Shown here piece by piece: positions 9,288 through 17,153 of a DNA stretch of 64,000 bases. Made by a program: the position numbers and the translations under genes. The stretch spans positions 17,515 through 81,514 of the forward strand of contig NZ_CANLBS010000026.1 in the NCBI RefSeq assembly GCF_947488945.1. Reading direction: 5' to 3'. The notes beneath the pieces were generated by a model. It saw nothing but the letters and a program-made list of their open reading frames with translations, did not search any database and was not told the origin of the DNA. Positions within the stretch are counted from its first letter, which is position 1. Every line of letters begins with the position of its first letter. This DNA is from an uncultured Streptomyces sp. Lineage in GTDB: Bacteria > Actinomycetota > Actinomycetes > Streptomycetales > Streptomycetaceae.

Positions 9288-9716
9288 TCACTCTCGGGCG
9301 GCGTGCGAGCGGCCGAGGGGGATCACGGTGGCTGACCGCTTGGCAAGTTGCTCGCGGAACGCTGAGTTCTCGGCGAGAAGGACGGCGATGACGGTGGCCG
9401 CCGCGTCGACCTGGTCCTGGAGTTGCTGTCGCTCGGTCCGGTTGTCGTTCAGTCGGCGCCGCAGGAGGGCGATCTCCTCCGTCTGTTTCTGGTCGTGCTC
9501 GCTCGCTGTGCTCTGGTTGACGTGGTTGTCCCACTCGGCGAGGACAGCGGTCGCCCGGTTCATGGTGGCCCGGCTGACGTCGGCCTCGCGCCAGAGGTTT
9601 TGCTTCGTGAGCTTGCCGTCGGTGCGGACGGGGCGGCCGGTGAAGAGCCGGTTCATGGCGTCCCGCAGGGCTTTCTCGGCCTTTGGAGAGACGGCCGACT
9701 GGTCGGGGGCGGTCAT
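9288..9716 (-). CDS. DUF6262 / TnpC-like recombination accessory protein
   Basis: A 142-residue protein. The N-terminal half looks like a DNA-binding helix-turn-helix (L-T-K-Q-N-L-W-R-E-A-D-V-S-R-A-T-M-N-R). The second half is a heptad-rich coiled coil (I-A-L-L-R-R-R-L-N-D-N then Q-Q-L-Q-D-Q-V). This layout is that of the third protein of Tn554-type elements, which in Tn554 influences the orientation and efficiency of transposition. Its ATG overlaps the stop of the recombinase gene before it by four bases (ATGA), so the two are translationally coupled. Residues upstream of the chosen ATG in the open frame are antisense-like low complexity. Confidence 0.8.
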   Translation of the reverse strand: MTAPDQSAVSPKAEKALRDAMNRLFTGRPVRTDGKLTKQNLWREADVSRATMNRATAVLAEWDNHVNQSTASEHDQKQTEEIALLRRRLNDNRTERQQLQDQVDAAATVIAVLLAENSAFREQLAKRSATVIPLGRSHAARE

Positions 9717-11794
9717 GCTTCCTTCGCCTTGATGAGCACAATCTCGATATCGCGGATCTGCTGGTCGACCAGGGCACTGCGGTTCGCGGGGAGTTTGGGC
9801 AGGTCCCGCAGCCGGGTCAGGGAGGTGTGCTCGGCCCGCCAGATCGGCAGGTGCTCGGGAGCGATGATGCTGTTCCCGCAGCGGGAGGGCTGGCAGCGGT
9901 CGATCAGCGGGCCTCTGTGCCCGGGGGGAACGACGGCGTCTTCGAGGCACTTCGCGCCGACAGGATTGTTCTCGTCCAGGGTGCAGTGGTTGAGCTTGCC
10001 GAACCGGATCGACAGGTGGGTGCGTTGGAGCAGGCCGTGTTCGACACGGACATCTCCGCGCTGGGCTTTGCCGGTGGCCCGGAGGGCTTCGGCCTTCTCG
10101 CGGACCGCGGCGAAGGCCTGGCGCATGGTGTCAGCGCCGGGTCCGTAGCCGATGGTCTCGCCGCGGCTGTCCGCGTCGAAAAGGTCCCGCAGGCGGTGGA
10201 ATCGGCGCTCGGCGACGGCGGTGTCGAGTAGACGGGCCCAAGAGGGGTCATGGTCCATGTAGCCCTGGGTCGTGCGGTTGGCCAGGGCTCGGGTTGCGGC
10301 GTGTTTGAGCTGCATGCCGACCGCGATCTCGGATCCGGGGTAGTCGCGGGTGAGCATGGCCATGGTTCTGCGGAACATGTGTGGGGTGACCTTGCCCGGG
10401 GGGATCTCTGCCAGGCCGGTGACGCCCCGGTAGCGGTTAATATGGTCGATGAAGCGCTTGATGGCTGTCTGGCTGGTGAAGCCTTCGCCGTGGAAACGGG
10501 CGCTGACCGCGGCGAACGCGAGGGTGTCGTGCAACGACAACCGCATGGCGGTCTCGATGGCTTGGGCGACCGGAGCGATGATCCACCAGTGGACGTCTGG
10601 CAGGTCGGGGTCGAGCTTGCGTTTGATGGACTTCACCGCCGGGGTGCCGAAGTACTCGGTCAGGGCGTCTTTGGTGATCTCGCGGATCTCGCAGTCACGC
10701 ATCATCGACAACGCGGCGACGAAGACGTAGCAGGCGTTGCGCAGGGCCAGGCACTCGACCAAGAGCTCACTGGGCTGGAGACCCCGGTGCCAGGGGCCGC
10801 TGCTGCCGTCCGGTCGGGAGACCTGGTGCAGGTCGTCGATCAGGCTGTGCCGGATCCGGTCGGCGGCCACGGCCTCTTCGACGGCTGCCCGCCGGGCCAG
10901 CCCGGAGCGTTTTTGTGTGGTGAAGAAGTCCATCGTGCGGGGATCGATGCCGATCAGGCAGGACATCAGCTGCCAGTTCACCGCCTGCTTCCCGGTCCGT
11001 TCGTGGATCGGGACCCGGTTGCCGGAGTCCGCGAGCCAGGCGGTGAAGAGTGCGTCGGCCTCGGCCATCGGCAATGGGCGGGCCGCGGTCTGCAACCCGT
11101 GCCAGCGCTCCAGCGCGCGCAGGATGTCGGGACCGAAATCGTTGATGTAAGTCCAGGCCGCTCGGACCAGCGGGAACCAGGTACTCGGCTGGATCGCGCG
11201 CGTTTTCAGCTCGGGGACCGTGGGGACGTTGACCACGGCGTTCGTGCTGGTGTCGGGCCAGGGGTCCCGGGCCAGTCCTGCGCGGGCAAGCGTTCCTCTA
11301 AACCGGTGCAGGGCCTTGATCACATGGACGTGTCCGATGGCGCTGGCCGGTTCGCCCTGCTCGCACCGGTGCTGGATGTAGCTCTTGAAGTCGTCGTCGC
11401 ACCATTCGCCGACCCACTGGGGCAGTTGGCGGAAGACGCCGAAGGCGTGCATGGCCCGCAGGTGTCCGATGCGCTGAGAGGCCGTCATCGGTGTCATCGG
11501 GTCAGGCGGCAGATGCAGGCCGCGGGCGAGGACGGCCGGGTGGCGCGGGTTGAACCAGATCATGGCCATTTCCCGGGCCAGCAGGTTCCACTGGGAGTCG
11601 AGCCCGCGGAAGATCACGCGCATGCCGGCGGCCTGGAGGTTGGGGGCTTTGCGGACAACGCCGTTGAGGTCCCAGAGTCCGGTGTGGCCGAACAGCGGAG
11701 GCCGGGCGTCCTTCAGGAGCGGATGCGACTGGATGACCGGCTCGTCGTCCCGGAAGACGGAATCGGGAAGAGCCAGGGGCAGGCGGCTGCTCAC
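9713..11794 (-). CDS. Tyrosine recombinase, third of the trio (long form)
   Basis: A 693-residue protein with a complete-looking tyrosine recombinase catalytic set in its C-terminal half: Arg in S-M-M-R-D-C-E-I-R, His-x-x-Arg in T-P-H-M-F-R-R-T, a His in Q-L-K-H-A-A-T-R and the nucleophile Tyr in T-Q-G-Y-M-D-H-D. A cysteine-rich tail (C-T-L-D-E-N then G-A-K-C, D-R-C-Q-P and S-R-C-G-N) probably binds zinc. The first 300 residues would be the core-binding domain. It overlaps both the gene before it (11791-11794) and the gene after it (9713-9716) by four bases. It should act with the other two recombinases on the element's ends. Confidence 0.85.
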   Translation of the reverse strand: MSSRLPLALPDSVFRDDEPVIQSHPLLKDARPPLFGHTGLWDLNGVVRKAPNLQAAGMRVIFRGLDSQWNLLAREMAMIWFNPRHPAVLARGLHLPPDPMTPMTASQRIGHLRAMHAFGVFRQLPQWVGEWCDDDFKSYIQHRCEQGEPASAIGHVHVIKALHRFRGTLARAGLARDPWPDTSTNAVVNVPTVPELKTRAIQPSTWFPLVRAAWTYINDFGPDILRALERWHGLQTAARPLPMAEADALFTAWLADSGNRVPIHERTGKQAVNWQLMSCLIGIDPRTMDFFTTQKRSGLARRAAVEEAVAADRIRHSLIDDLHQVSRPDGSSGPWHRGLQPSELLVECLALRNACYVFVAALSMMRDCEIREITKDALTEYFGTPAVKSIKRKLDPDLPDVHWWIIAPVAQAIETAMRLSLHDTLAFAAVSARFHGEGFTSQTAIKRFIDHINRYRGVTGLAEIPPGKVTPHMFRRTMAMLTRDYPGSEIAVGMQLKHAATRALANRTTQGYMDHDPSWARLLDTAVAERRFHRLRDLFDADSRGETIGYGPGADTMRQAFAAVREKAEALRATGKAQRGDVRVEHGLLQRTHLSIRFGKLNHCTLDENNPVGAKCLEDAVVPPGHRGPLIDRCQPSRCGNSIIAPEHLPIWRAEHTSLTRLRDLPKLPANRSALVDQQIRDIEIVLIKAKEA

Positions 11795-12735
11795 GCGTCG
11801 AACTCCACATGCGCTGAGAGGGGAAGCGGCAGGGCCAGCTGGTCCTCGGCGATCTGCTGGCGGGCCTGGCCGATCTCCGCGTCGGTGCGGGCCCTGATCG
11901 CCTCGGTCACGTTGACACGGCTTTGCCCCCAGAGCGCGTGGAAATGCTGAGGCGACAGCCGCAGTTGAAGCCGCTCAAGATGGTCGGAGAACAACAGAAG
12001 CTGGGGCAGGTTCGACGGCAGCACGAACGCGTTGCGGCATTCCAGGCAGCGGGTCGGAGCAACCGGGCAGAGCTGACCGGGACGCCCGTAGGGGGAAGCG
12101 AACGGGTCCTTGCAGCTGGAGACCCCCATGTCGAGCTGCCCGGAGCGCAAGTGCTCGATCTCCTCCCCCGTCAGCCCGAGGGCGGCAGCGGAGCCCGGCT
12201 CGCCCAGCGACTGCTCGGCCTCCCCGCTCAGCACGACGGGACCGTTCAGGGCCTTGTCGAGCCACCGGCTCTGAGCCGTGGTGATCACACTTCCGGCGAT
12301 CACCTTCAGCGTGGTGCCGTGCGCGTAGTGGCGGTGGAAGGTCTGCACCGAATGGTCATCGGCGATGTCACTGACACGCCCCTTGAAAGCGATGGCCTTC
12401 TCGACCTTGCTCGACTTGCGCAGACGCCGGATGTCCGGCTTCCCGTCCACCGACACCCCCTGCTCCTTCAGCCAGCGAGTGAAGGGCAGCGCCCGGTCCA
12501 TCACCGAGGCCGTGACCTCCGGCCAGACCACTGCGGCCCGTAGGAACAGCGGGACGGGCGTAACACCGAACCGCTCGGCCAGAGGTCTATTCAGCTCCAG
12601 CAGCCGATGGCTGATCTCACCGGCGTCCAGCCGCGGTCGGGCCGGATGCAGCAGCGTCGGGCTCTGCGGCTCCCCGGTGCTGAACGCCTGCCGCATCCGC
12701 GCGCGGGCCCTGCCCTTGCTGAAATCGATCGTCAC
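11791..12735 (-). CDS. Second recombinase of the trio, C-terminal part (separate frame)
   Basis: 314 residues from a GTG at 12735 that overlaps the stop of 12732-13691 (GTGA). It starts V-T-I-D-F-S-K-G-R-A-R-A-R, which reads as the strand after the first catalytic arginine box of the upstream frame, so the two pieces look like one protein of about 634 residues. It contains F-H-R-H-Y-A-H-G-T-T-L and a cysteine-rich region (C-K-D-P then L-C-P-V-A and C-L-E-C) like that in the third recombinase. I cannot place a full R-H-R-Y set. Adding one base in the run before the GTG would give E-F-A-P-S-S-V-T-I-D-F, so either an indel or a frameshifting site separates the halves. Confidence 0.7.
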   Translation of the reverse strand: MTIDFSKGRARARMRQAFSTGEPQSPTLLHPARPRLDAGEISHRLLELNRPLAERFGVTPVPLFLRAAVVWPEVTASVMDRALPFTRWLKEQGVSVDGKPDIRRLRKSSKVEKAIAFKGRVSDIADDHSVQTFHRHYAHGTTLKVIAGSVITTAQSRWLDKALNGPVVLSGEAEQSLGEPGSAAALGLTGEEIEHLRSGQLDMGVSSCKDPFASPYGRPGQLCPVAPTRCLECRNAFVLPSNLPQLLLFSDHLERLQLRLSPQHFHALWGQSRVNVTEAIRARTDAEIGQARQQIAEDQLALPLPLSAHVEFDA

Positions 12736-13691
12736 GCTGGATGGGCGAACTCGATCTCGTTCTCACTCAGCGCGGTGACCTCCTCCGGGGCCCGGCCCGT
12801 GGCCGCCATCAGCAGCACCCGGTAGGCATGCAGGTCACGATTGTTCAGGAACAGCCGGTTCACCAGGGCCCTGACGAGGGCGTGCTTCGCGGCGGTCGCG
12901 GCCGTCCCGGCCGGCACCAGTTGCTGAAGACTGGGCGGCAGCGCCCGCCAGAGGGGCAGGGACGTGCTGATCTGCGTGCAGTCCAGGACGTTGTGGGCGA
13001 TCGCCCAGAGCAGATTTGCCTCTTCCAGCCAGCCCGCCTCGCGCGGGTCTCGGCCCCGGGTGACGAGTTCCCAGCCCTCCGCGATGCGCCTCTCGGCGTC
13101 TATGCGGGCGGCCCAGGCCGCCTTCACGATCTTCTTCCTGTCTGCCCGGGAGAACTCATCCAACTCGTTCGTCTCCCCCCGACGCACTCCCAGGGCCCCT
13201 TCGAGCCAGCCGTTGAGATGCCCGGCGACCACCCGCTCGGCGTGAAGAGACCGCCGTCCGATCAGCGTCCGCAGCCGTCCCGCGTGCCAGGCCGGCCCCC
13301 GCGACCCGGGCTCGTGCCGGGAAGGCAGCTGCCGCACCCACTCCGTCACCGCGTGGTGTAGGTCTGGGTCGGTGCCCGCCAGAGTCGCCTGGTGCGGCCG
13401 GGGGACGGTGGTGTCCACGTGCTCGCAGAACGACTCGATCGTCTGCCGGTAGTGCCTCATGGACGTCGCCTTGTAACCGGCGTCTTCGACCAGCTCCACC
13501 CACTCATCCGCCAGCTCCGCAGCCAGCTTCGCGCAGGAGAAACGCGCCGGATCCAACGAGACCGTGAGCGTGCGGCCCGAAGTGCCAGGAGCCGAAACGG
13601 CCTGGCGCACTCCGACCCGAGCCCGAGCCGGGGCCTCCTGGCGGGGAAGAGGAGGGGGGAAATCACGGGTGTACTGACCTCGGCGTGGCAT
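12732..13691 (-). CDS. Second recombinase of the trio, N-terminal part
   Basis: 319 residues. It holds an SAM-like core-binding segment (Y-K-A-T-S-M-R-H-Y-R-Q-T-I-E) and ends right after a catalytic-type arginine box, L-L-M-A-A-T-G-R-A-P-E-E-V-T-A-L. A complete recombinase would need another 200 or more residues, and these are found in the next frame (11791-12735). Its ATG at 13691 lies 29 bases inside the end of the first recombinase gene. The split may be a mutation, a sequence error, or a programmed event; the GTGA overlap would also allow re-initiation and a two-chain protein. Confidence 0.7.
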   Translation of the reverse strand: MPRRGQYTRDFPPPLPRQEAPARARVGVRQAVSAPGTSGRTLTVSLDPARFSCAKLAAELADEWVELVEDAGYKATSMRHYRQTIESFCEHVDTTVPRPHQATLAGTDPDLHHAVTEWVRQLPSRHEPGSRGPAWHAGRLRTLIGRRSLHAERVVAGHLNGWLEGALGVRRGETNELDEFSRADRKKIVKAAWAARIDAERRIAEGWELVTRGRDPREAGWLEEANLLWAIAHNVLDCTQISTSLPLWRALPPSLQQLVPAGTAATAAKHALVRALVNRLFLNNRDLHAYRVLLMAATGRAPEEVTALSENEIEFAHPA

Positions 13692-15183
13692 GACCTGCGT
13701 CCTCCAAACGCATCAGACCGCGGGCGACGGCGGCGTAAGAGGCGCCGCCGGCTGCTGTCCACTGGCGGAAGGCCTCGTCGACTTCCCGCATCGGGTTCTT
13801 CAGATAGCGGATGTAGCGGTAGGTGGTCGACGGGTGGGCATGGCCCAGACGCTGCTGGACCACCAGCAGCGGATTGCCCGTCATGTGGTCCAGCAGCGTC
13901 GACATCGGCAGGCCCTGGTCCTCCGCGTCGTTCAGCGCCTCACGCGTCAGGAAGATCAGAAGCCGCAGAGCGAACGTGTGCCGCAGATCGTGAAAGAGCC
14001 AGCGCTGCCGGGGCATTACCGGCGCGTGCCGGTCGCCGGACCAGGCCTTCAACCGGTCCCAGGCCCTCCAGCGGACCCGGTCCCAGCCCGAGAAGGTGAG
14101 CATCTTCCCGCCCGGTCCGACGAACAGGGCCAGCGGATCCAGTCCGCCGCCGGTCTCCATCACCGCCAGCCGCCGCAGGTCCGGCTTCATGTTCTTGATC
14201 ACCCGCGTGGTGGTGCGGCCGTTGAGAATCCCGCGGACCTTCATGCCATCGGCTTCGAGCCGGTCGATCACGAACAGCTCGCGATGCCGCCTGCGCAGCG
14301 TGCGCTGAGCTCGCGCCACGATCTCCGAACGCTCCAGCAGCAGATAAGGGTCAAGGAGCTCCATCGGCCCCGGCGGGACATAGACCGAGCGTGGATGGCC
14401 GTACTTCGCGCAGGCCTTCAGATCGACGTCCGCGAACGGCGGCCTCGGCCCGCCCCACAACCCCACCTCGGGCAGCAGCAGCGTCGACCACTCCTGGATC
14501 CGCATCCCCGTCATCAGCGCCAGCTCGCACGCCGCCCGATTGCGGTGAGGACACCAACCGCGGAACGACATGTCCAACCCGGCATCCGGAGTCAGTCCAC
14601 CGAACCCCACATCCCGCAGGTAGAGGTACTGATCAAGCTCCATATGACGGACCCGTAGATCAGGGCGGATACCGCTGGAGAGCGACCCCCGGGGTACCGA
14701 CCGCCACGGTCGAGCAGCAACCTCTCCGGATAGGATCAGATACCGGTAGAGAGACTCGATGGCCGCCCAATCCCGGTCCCACGAAACGTCGTCGACGACT
14801 TCCTCGGCATGGTCCTGCCGCCACAGACGGAACTCACGGATGTCTATCTCCGTCGCCGACAGAAGATCCGCACCACGGGCCAAGAGGAAGTGCAACAGCA
14901 TCAGCACGGTGTAGGCATACGACCGCATCGTCTTAGCGTCCCTGCGGTCCAACGCCAGCGACCGGAACCACGACGACACCGGCTCCACCGGCCGCATCGC
15001 CTCATCCAGGAGGATCGGCGTACCCCGCGAGAGGGGACGTCGCTCGAAGAGTTCGGCAAGTTCGGCGTGTCCCAGGCCCGCGACTTCCCCGACCTTCCAG
15101 ACCTTCCGCGTGTCCGTGAAGAACAGGCGCACCACATCTCCGGGGCTGACAACGACGTTCCGAGGAACCTTCCACTCGGCCAA
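13663..15183 (-). CDS. Tyrosine recombinase, first of the trio
   Basis: A 506-residue tyrosine recombinase with a clear catalytic domain: Arg in A-L-M-T-G-M-R-I-Q-E-W, H-D-L-R-H-T-F-A-L, L-G-H-A-H-P-S-T-T and the nucleophile Tyr in T-T-Y-R-Y-I-R-Y. The N-terminal 200 residues hold the core-binding domain (S-L-A-L-D-R-R-D-A-K-T-M-R-S-Y). The start at 15183 is 76 bases inside the right tip, so the promoter must lie in that end. It leads the series of overlapping recombinase genes and corresponds in position to tnpA of Tn554. Confidence 0.88.
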   Translation of the reverse strand: MAEWKVPRNVVVSPGDVVRLFFTDTRKVWKVGEVAGLGHAELAELFERRPLSRGTPILLDEAMRPVEPVSSWFRSLALDRRDAKTMRSYAYTVLMLLHFLLARGADLLSATEIDIREFRLWRQDHAEEVVDDVSWDRDWAAIESLYRYLILSGEVAARPWRSVPRGSLSSGIRPDLRVRHMELDQYLYLRDVGFGGLTPDAGLDMSFRGWCPHRNRAACELALMTGMRIQEWSTLLLPEVGLWGGPRPPFADVDLKACAKYGHPRSVYVPPGPMELLDPYLLLERSEIVARAQRTLRRRHRELFVIDRLEADGMKVRGILNGRTTTRVIKNMKPDLRRLAVMETGGGLDPLALFVGPGGKMLTFSGWDRVRWRAWDRLKAWSGDRHAPVMPRQRWLFHDLRHTFALRLLIFLTREALNDAEDQGLPMSTLLDHMTGNPLLVVQQRLGHAHPSTTYRYIRYLKNPMREVDEAFRQWTAAGGASYAAVARGLMRLEDAGHATPRSVHP

Positions 15184-15249
15184 CCGGATTAACGCTCAAC
15201 CGGCCACGGCCAACCCACGAGACTCACCCGTATGAGACACATCTCAAGT

Positions 15250-15259
15250 GTCTGGAGAA
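15250..15259. repeat. Right terminal inverted repeat of the element
   Basis: GTCTGGAGAA, the exact complement of the left tip. It is followed at once by CCGTCG and then by the front part of the DNA ligase gene. Confidence 0.88.
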
Positions 15260-15265
15260 CCGTCG
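15260..15265. repeat. 6-bp direct repeat CCGTCG, right copy
   Basis: It matches 8771-8776 and encodes the Asp and part of the Gly of the ligase K-F-D-G motif on the minus strand. With the left copy it brackets the element. Confidence 0.85.
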
Positions 15266-15351
15266 AACTTGGGCTGGAAGGCGATGTTGCCGATGGGGAG
15301 GGTGTCGCGGGCCTGCGCGAGCATCGGCTCCACCGGCGGCCTCAGCACCAC
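15260..15351 (-). pseudogene. ATP-dependent DNA ligase, N-terminal fragment
   Basis: The minus strand reads V-V-L-R-P-P-V-E-P-M-L-A-Q-A-R then I-A-F-Q-P-K-F-D-G, the usual opening of streptomycete ATP-dependent ligases, ending at motif I whose Lys forms the AMP adduct. Two GTG codons (15351, 15348) follow a GGAGG; the second is better spaced. After the Asp-Gly codons the frame runs into the element and stops at a TGA (15244-15246). The rest of the gene is at 7844-8776. The fragment makes at most a 36-residue peptide. Confidence 0.85.
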
Positions 15352-15385
15352 ACAGCCTCCCTCCAGGGCGTCCGGGGGCGGAGTG

Positions 15386-15577
15386 TCAGGCGTCGGAGTC
15401 GGGGTGGGCGTCCGTACGGAGCGTCCACGAAGCCCCGGAGCAGCCCGCGGGAAGGGGCGGGAAGCGGTGGCCCTTCACGTCGGTGCTCCAGTGGTGACCG
15501 GCCCCGCAGTCACACGCGTAGACCCCGCTCTCCGGAACCACCTCGCCCGGATGCCACCGACCTCGTTCCTCATCCAT
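15386..15577 (-). CDS. Small conserved hypothetical protein (about 63 residues)
   Basis: The sequence has the compact pattern P-G-E-V-V-P-E-S-G-V-Y then C-D-C-G-A-G-H-H-W and G-H-R-F-P-P-L-P-A-G-C. The two Cys-rich turns and histidines suggest a small metal-binding knuckle. I recognise similar short proteins in actinobacteria but no function. M-D-E-E-R-G at 15577 is the preferred start; a GTG at 15595 would add six residues. It is directly upstream of the DNA ligase fragment on the same strand, 34 bases from its start. Confidence 0.65.
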   Translation of the reverse strand: MDEERGRWHPGEVVPESGVYACDCGAGHHWSTDVKGHRFPPLPAGCSGASWTLRTDAHPDSDA

Positions 15578-15695
15578 GTGTCCGGTGTACGACACCCCGG
15601 CCGGCCATGCGACCTAGGGACGGAACCGCCGCGGCCGTCTCCACGGAAGTCGCCGACGGGACCGCTGCGGTTTCCGCACCGGCGGTCGCACTGAG

Positions 15696-16115
15696 TCACT
15701 GTCGTGACGCGGCCGCTTCGATGCCTGATGCCCGCAGCTTCCGCGCCAGGAGTTCCATCTCGGGCAGGGTCCCGGTGTACTGGCCGCTCAGGATTTGCTC
15801 CAACACGGCCCGGACGGCGTCCAGGCCGATACCGAGTTCCGCCCGCAGCACCCTCATGGTGGCGGCGTTGCTCGGTGGCGGGGGCACCCGCAGTATGGCC
15901 CGCCCGTGCTCGGAGAGCAGTCGGCCACGCAGTTCCTCCGGCAGGTCACCGCCACACACGGCCAGGCCGAACCCGCAGGCCGGACACGTCGACTCGACAT
16001 CCCACCGCAGTTCCTGGCCCACCAACGCCTGAACACCGCACAGCTGTGCCTCGCCGCCGCATCCCTGGCACACATCTGCGTACCTGATGGACTCGACCAA
16101 GATCGGTTCTTCCAC
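15696..16115 (-). CDS. Hypothetical protein with a zinc-ribbon-like N-terminus
   Basis: 139 residues. The front half has two cysteine pairs (C-Q-G-C and C-P-A-C) separated by about 27 residues, typical of a zinc ribbon. The second half is helical (M-R-V-L-R-A-E-L-G-I then A-V-R-A-V-L-E-Q-I-L), reminiscent of the ribosomal-protein-L7/L12-C-like helix found in some streptomycete orphan proteins. The start is a GTG at 16115 with a GGGGGG stretch upstream. I do not recognise a function. The codon bias is normal for the organism. Confidence 0.65.
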   Translation of the reverse strand: MEEPILVESIRYADVCQGCGGEAQLCGVQALVGQELRWDVESTCPACGFGLAVCGGDLPEELRGRLLSEHGRAILRVPPPPSNAATMRVLRAELGIGLDAVRAVLEQILSGQYTGTLPEMELLARKLRASGIEAAASRQ

Positions 16116-16168
16116 AATCCCCCCAGGAGAAAGATCGGTACCTCCTCGCGGCTCCTCCCCGGTCCTGT

Positions 16169-16201
16169 CAGAAGGCCCCGGACCACGGCCCGGGCCTTCT
16201 G
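16169..16201. terminator. Hairpin, probable terminator
   Basis: CAGAAGGCCC at 16169-16178 pairs with GGGCCTTCTG at 16192-16201 (10-bp stem, 13-base loop). It lies between the stop of the frameshifted gene at 16338 and the start of the gene at 16115, so it could end transcription of the former. Confidence 0.6.
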
Positions 16202-16337
16202 CACTCCAGTCGGGGCACGGACTCCGGCGGCACCCTCAGGTGCCCAAGGCCGGAGTGGTCAGCCGAGCCAGGCGACTGGTGAAGAGGCAGTGTTCCAACC
16301 CTGCACTGTTCCTACCGGCAGGCGGTGTTCCTCGCGT

Positions 16338-17083
16338 TCAGGCCCTCTGCCGCTGCGGCCATGGATAACCAAGCTGCTTGGCGTACTCCGGTGATCCGCC
16401 ACAGACCTCGGCTGTCTGACGTGGGTCACCCGCCACGAGTTGCTCAGCAAGTCTCTCGGCCTGACTTTCAGGGTCGTCACTGGAGACGTCGAGCACCATC
16501 CGGAACTGCAGCCATGGGCGGTCTTCCCCGATGGCCGAGCGGCCCGGATGGAAGAGGAAGAGGTTGATCTGGTCGGGCTCCCAAAGCCAGGCGGACACAC
16601 CGCCGAGTTCACATTCCCATCGTGCAAGCCAGCGACGCGCTTTCTGAGGTCCAGCTCCAGCAGCCGGGCAACAGTGCGTGCTGGCCACTCCCAACTGTGG
16701 TCCGCAACGGCTCGCTCTACCTCTGTCTGGTACTCCCGAGCATCGAACCAGAACTCAGGCAGGTCAACGTTGTCCTCGTCGTGGTTGCGCCACTCGCTCC
16801 AGATCACGTGGTCGCCGTCGCGCCGGATGGTCACATAGAGGGCGCCGCAGCACCCTTCGGTGCACGTGGCCTCGGCCAGCCGCACCTCGTGCGGCTCAGG
16901 ACCAGCCGTCAGAGGACCGTCCGGCATCAAGAGGTACTTGGGATCTTCGCCCGGCCCTTCTGTGAACACCTCAGCCAAGATGTCCTCACTGTCGACCAGC
17001 GGTCGGACCTCCACGCTTGCACCCCTCTGCGGAAGATCAGGAACGACAACATGGAGGGTGAGGCAACGCTTCTTGGCAGTCAT
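16338..17083 (-). pseudogene. Hypothetical protein gene, frameshifted
   Basis: The first frame, from the ATG at 17083 (M-T-A-K-K-R-C), carries C-C-G-A-L-Y-V-T-I-R-R-D-G and D-L-P-E-F-W-F-D and is coherent to L-E-L-D-L-R-K. Around 16640-16660 the coherent reading moves to another frame, which continues A-R-R-W-L-A-R-W-E-C-E and ends D-P-R-Q-T-A-E-V-C-G-G-S at the stop near 16338. The two parts together would give a protein of about 245 residues of a type I know only as uncharacterised in streptomycetes. One missing or extra base explains the break. Confidence 0.6.
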
Positions 17084-17153
17084 CGAACGATTGTCGGGCC
17101 TGCCACATCAAGGTGTCGCAGCATTTCTCGCGGATGGTCCCGTCACTGGTCCT

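Larger units (their letters stand above)
8777..15259. mobile_element. Tn554/RIT-like tyrosine-recombinase element inserted in a DNA ligase gene
   Basis: The element is 6,483 bp. Its ends are perfect 10-bp inverted repeats (TTCTCCAGAC at 8777-8786, GTCTGGAGAA at 15250-15259), flanked by CCGTCG on both sides. Joining the flanks through one CCGTCG restores an uninterrupted ligase frame (P-K-F-D-G-F-R-A-L-L), which fixes the boundaries to the base. All genes inside are on the minus strand: three recombinase-type genes (the middle one in two frames), a DUF6262 gene and a 109-residue cargo gene. The organisation resembles Tn554 (tnpA, tnpB, tnpC) and the recombinase-in-trio elements. I know of no described member that targets a DNA ligase, but I could not search for one. 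Confidence 0.88.

Noticed and set aside
10250..11950. A 566-codon plus-strand frame across the third recombinase gene
   Set aside because: The minus strand has the recombinase catalytic residues and overlaps its neighbours by four bases; the plus frame has no motif.
8869..15183. Reading the element as a phage or integrative conjugative element
   Set aside because: No capsid, lysis, replication, excision or transfer gene is present; only recombinases, a TnpC-like gene and one small gene lie between the repeats.
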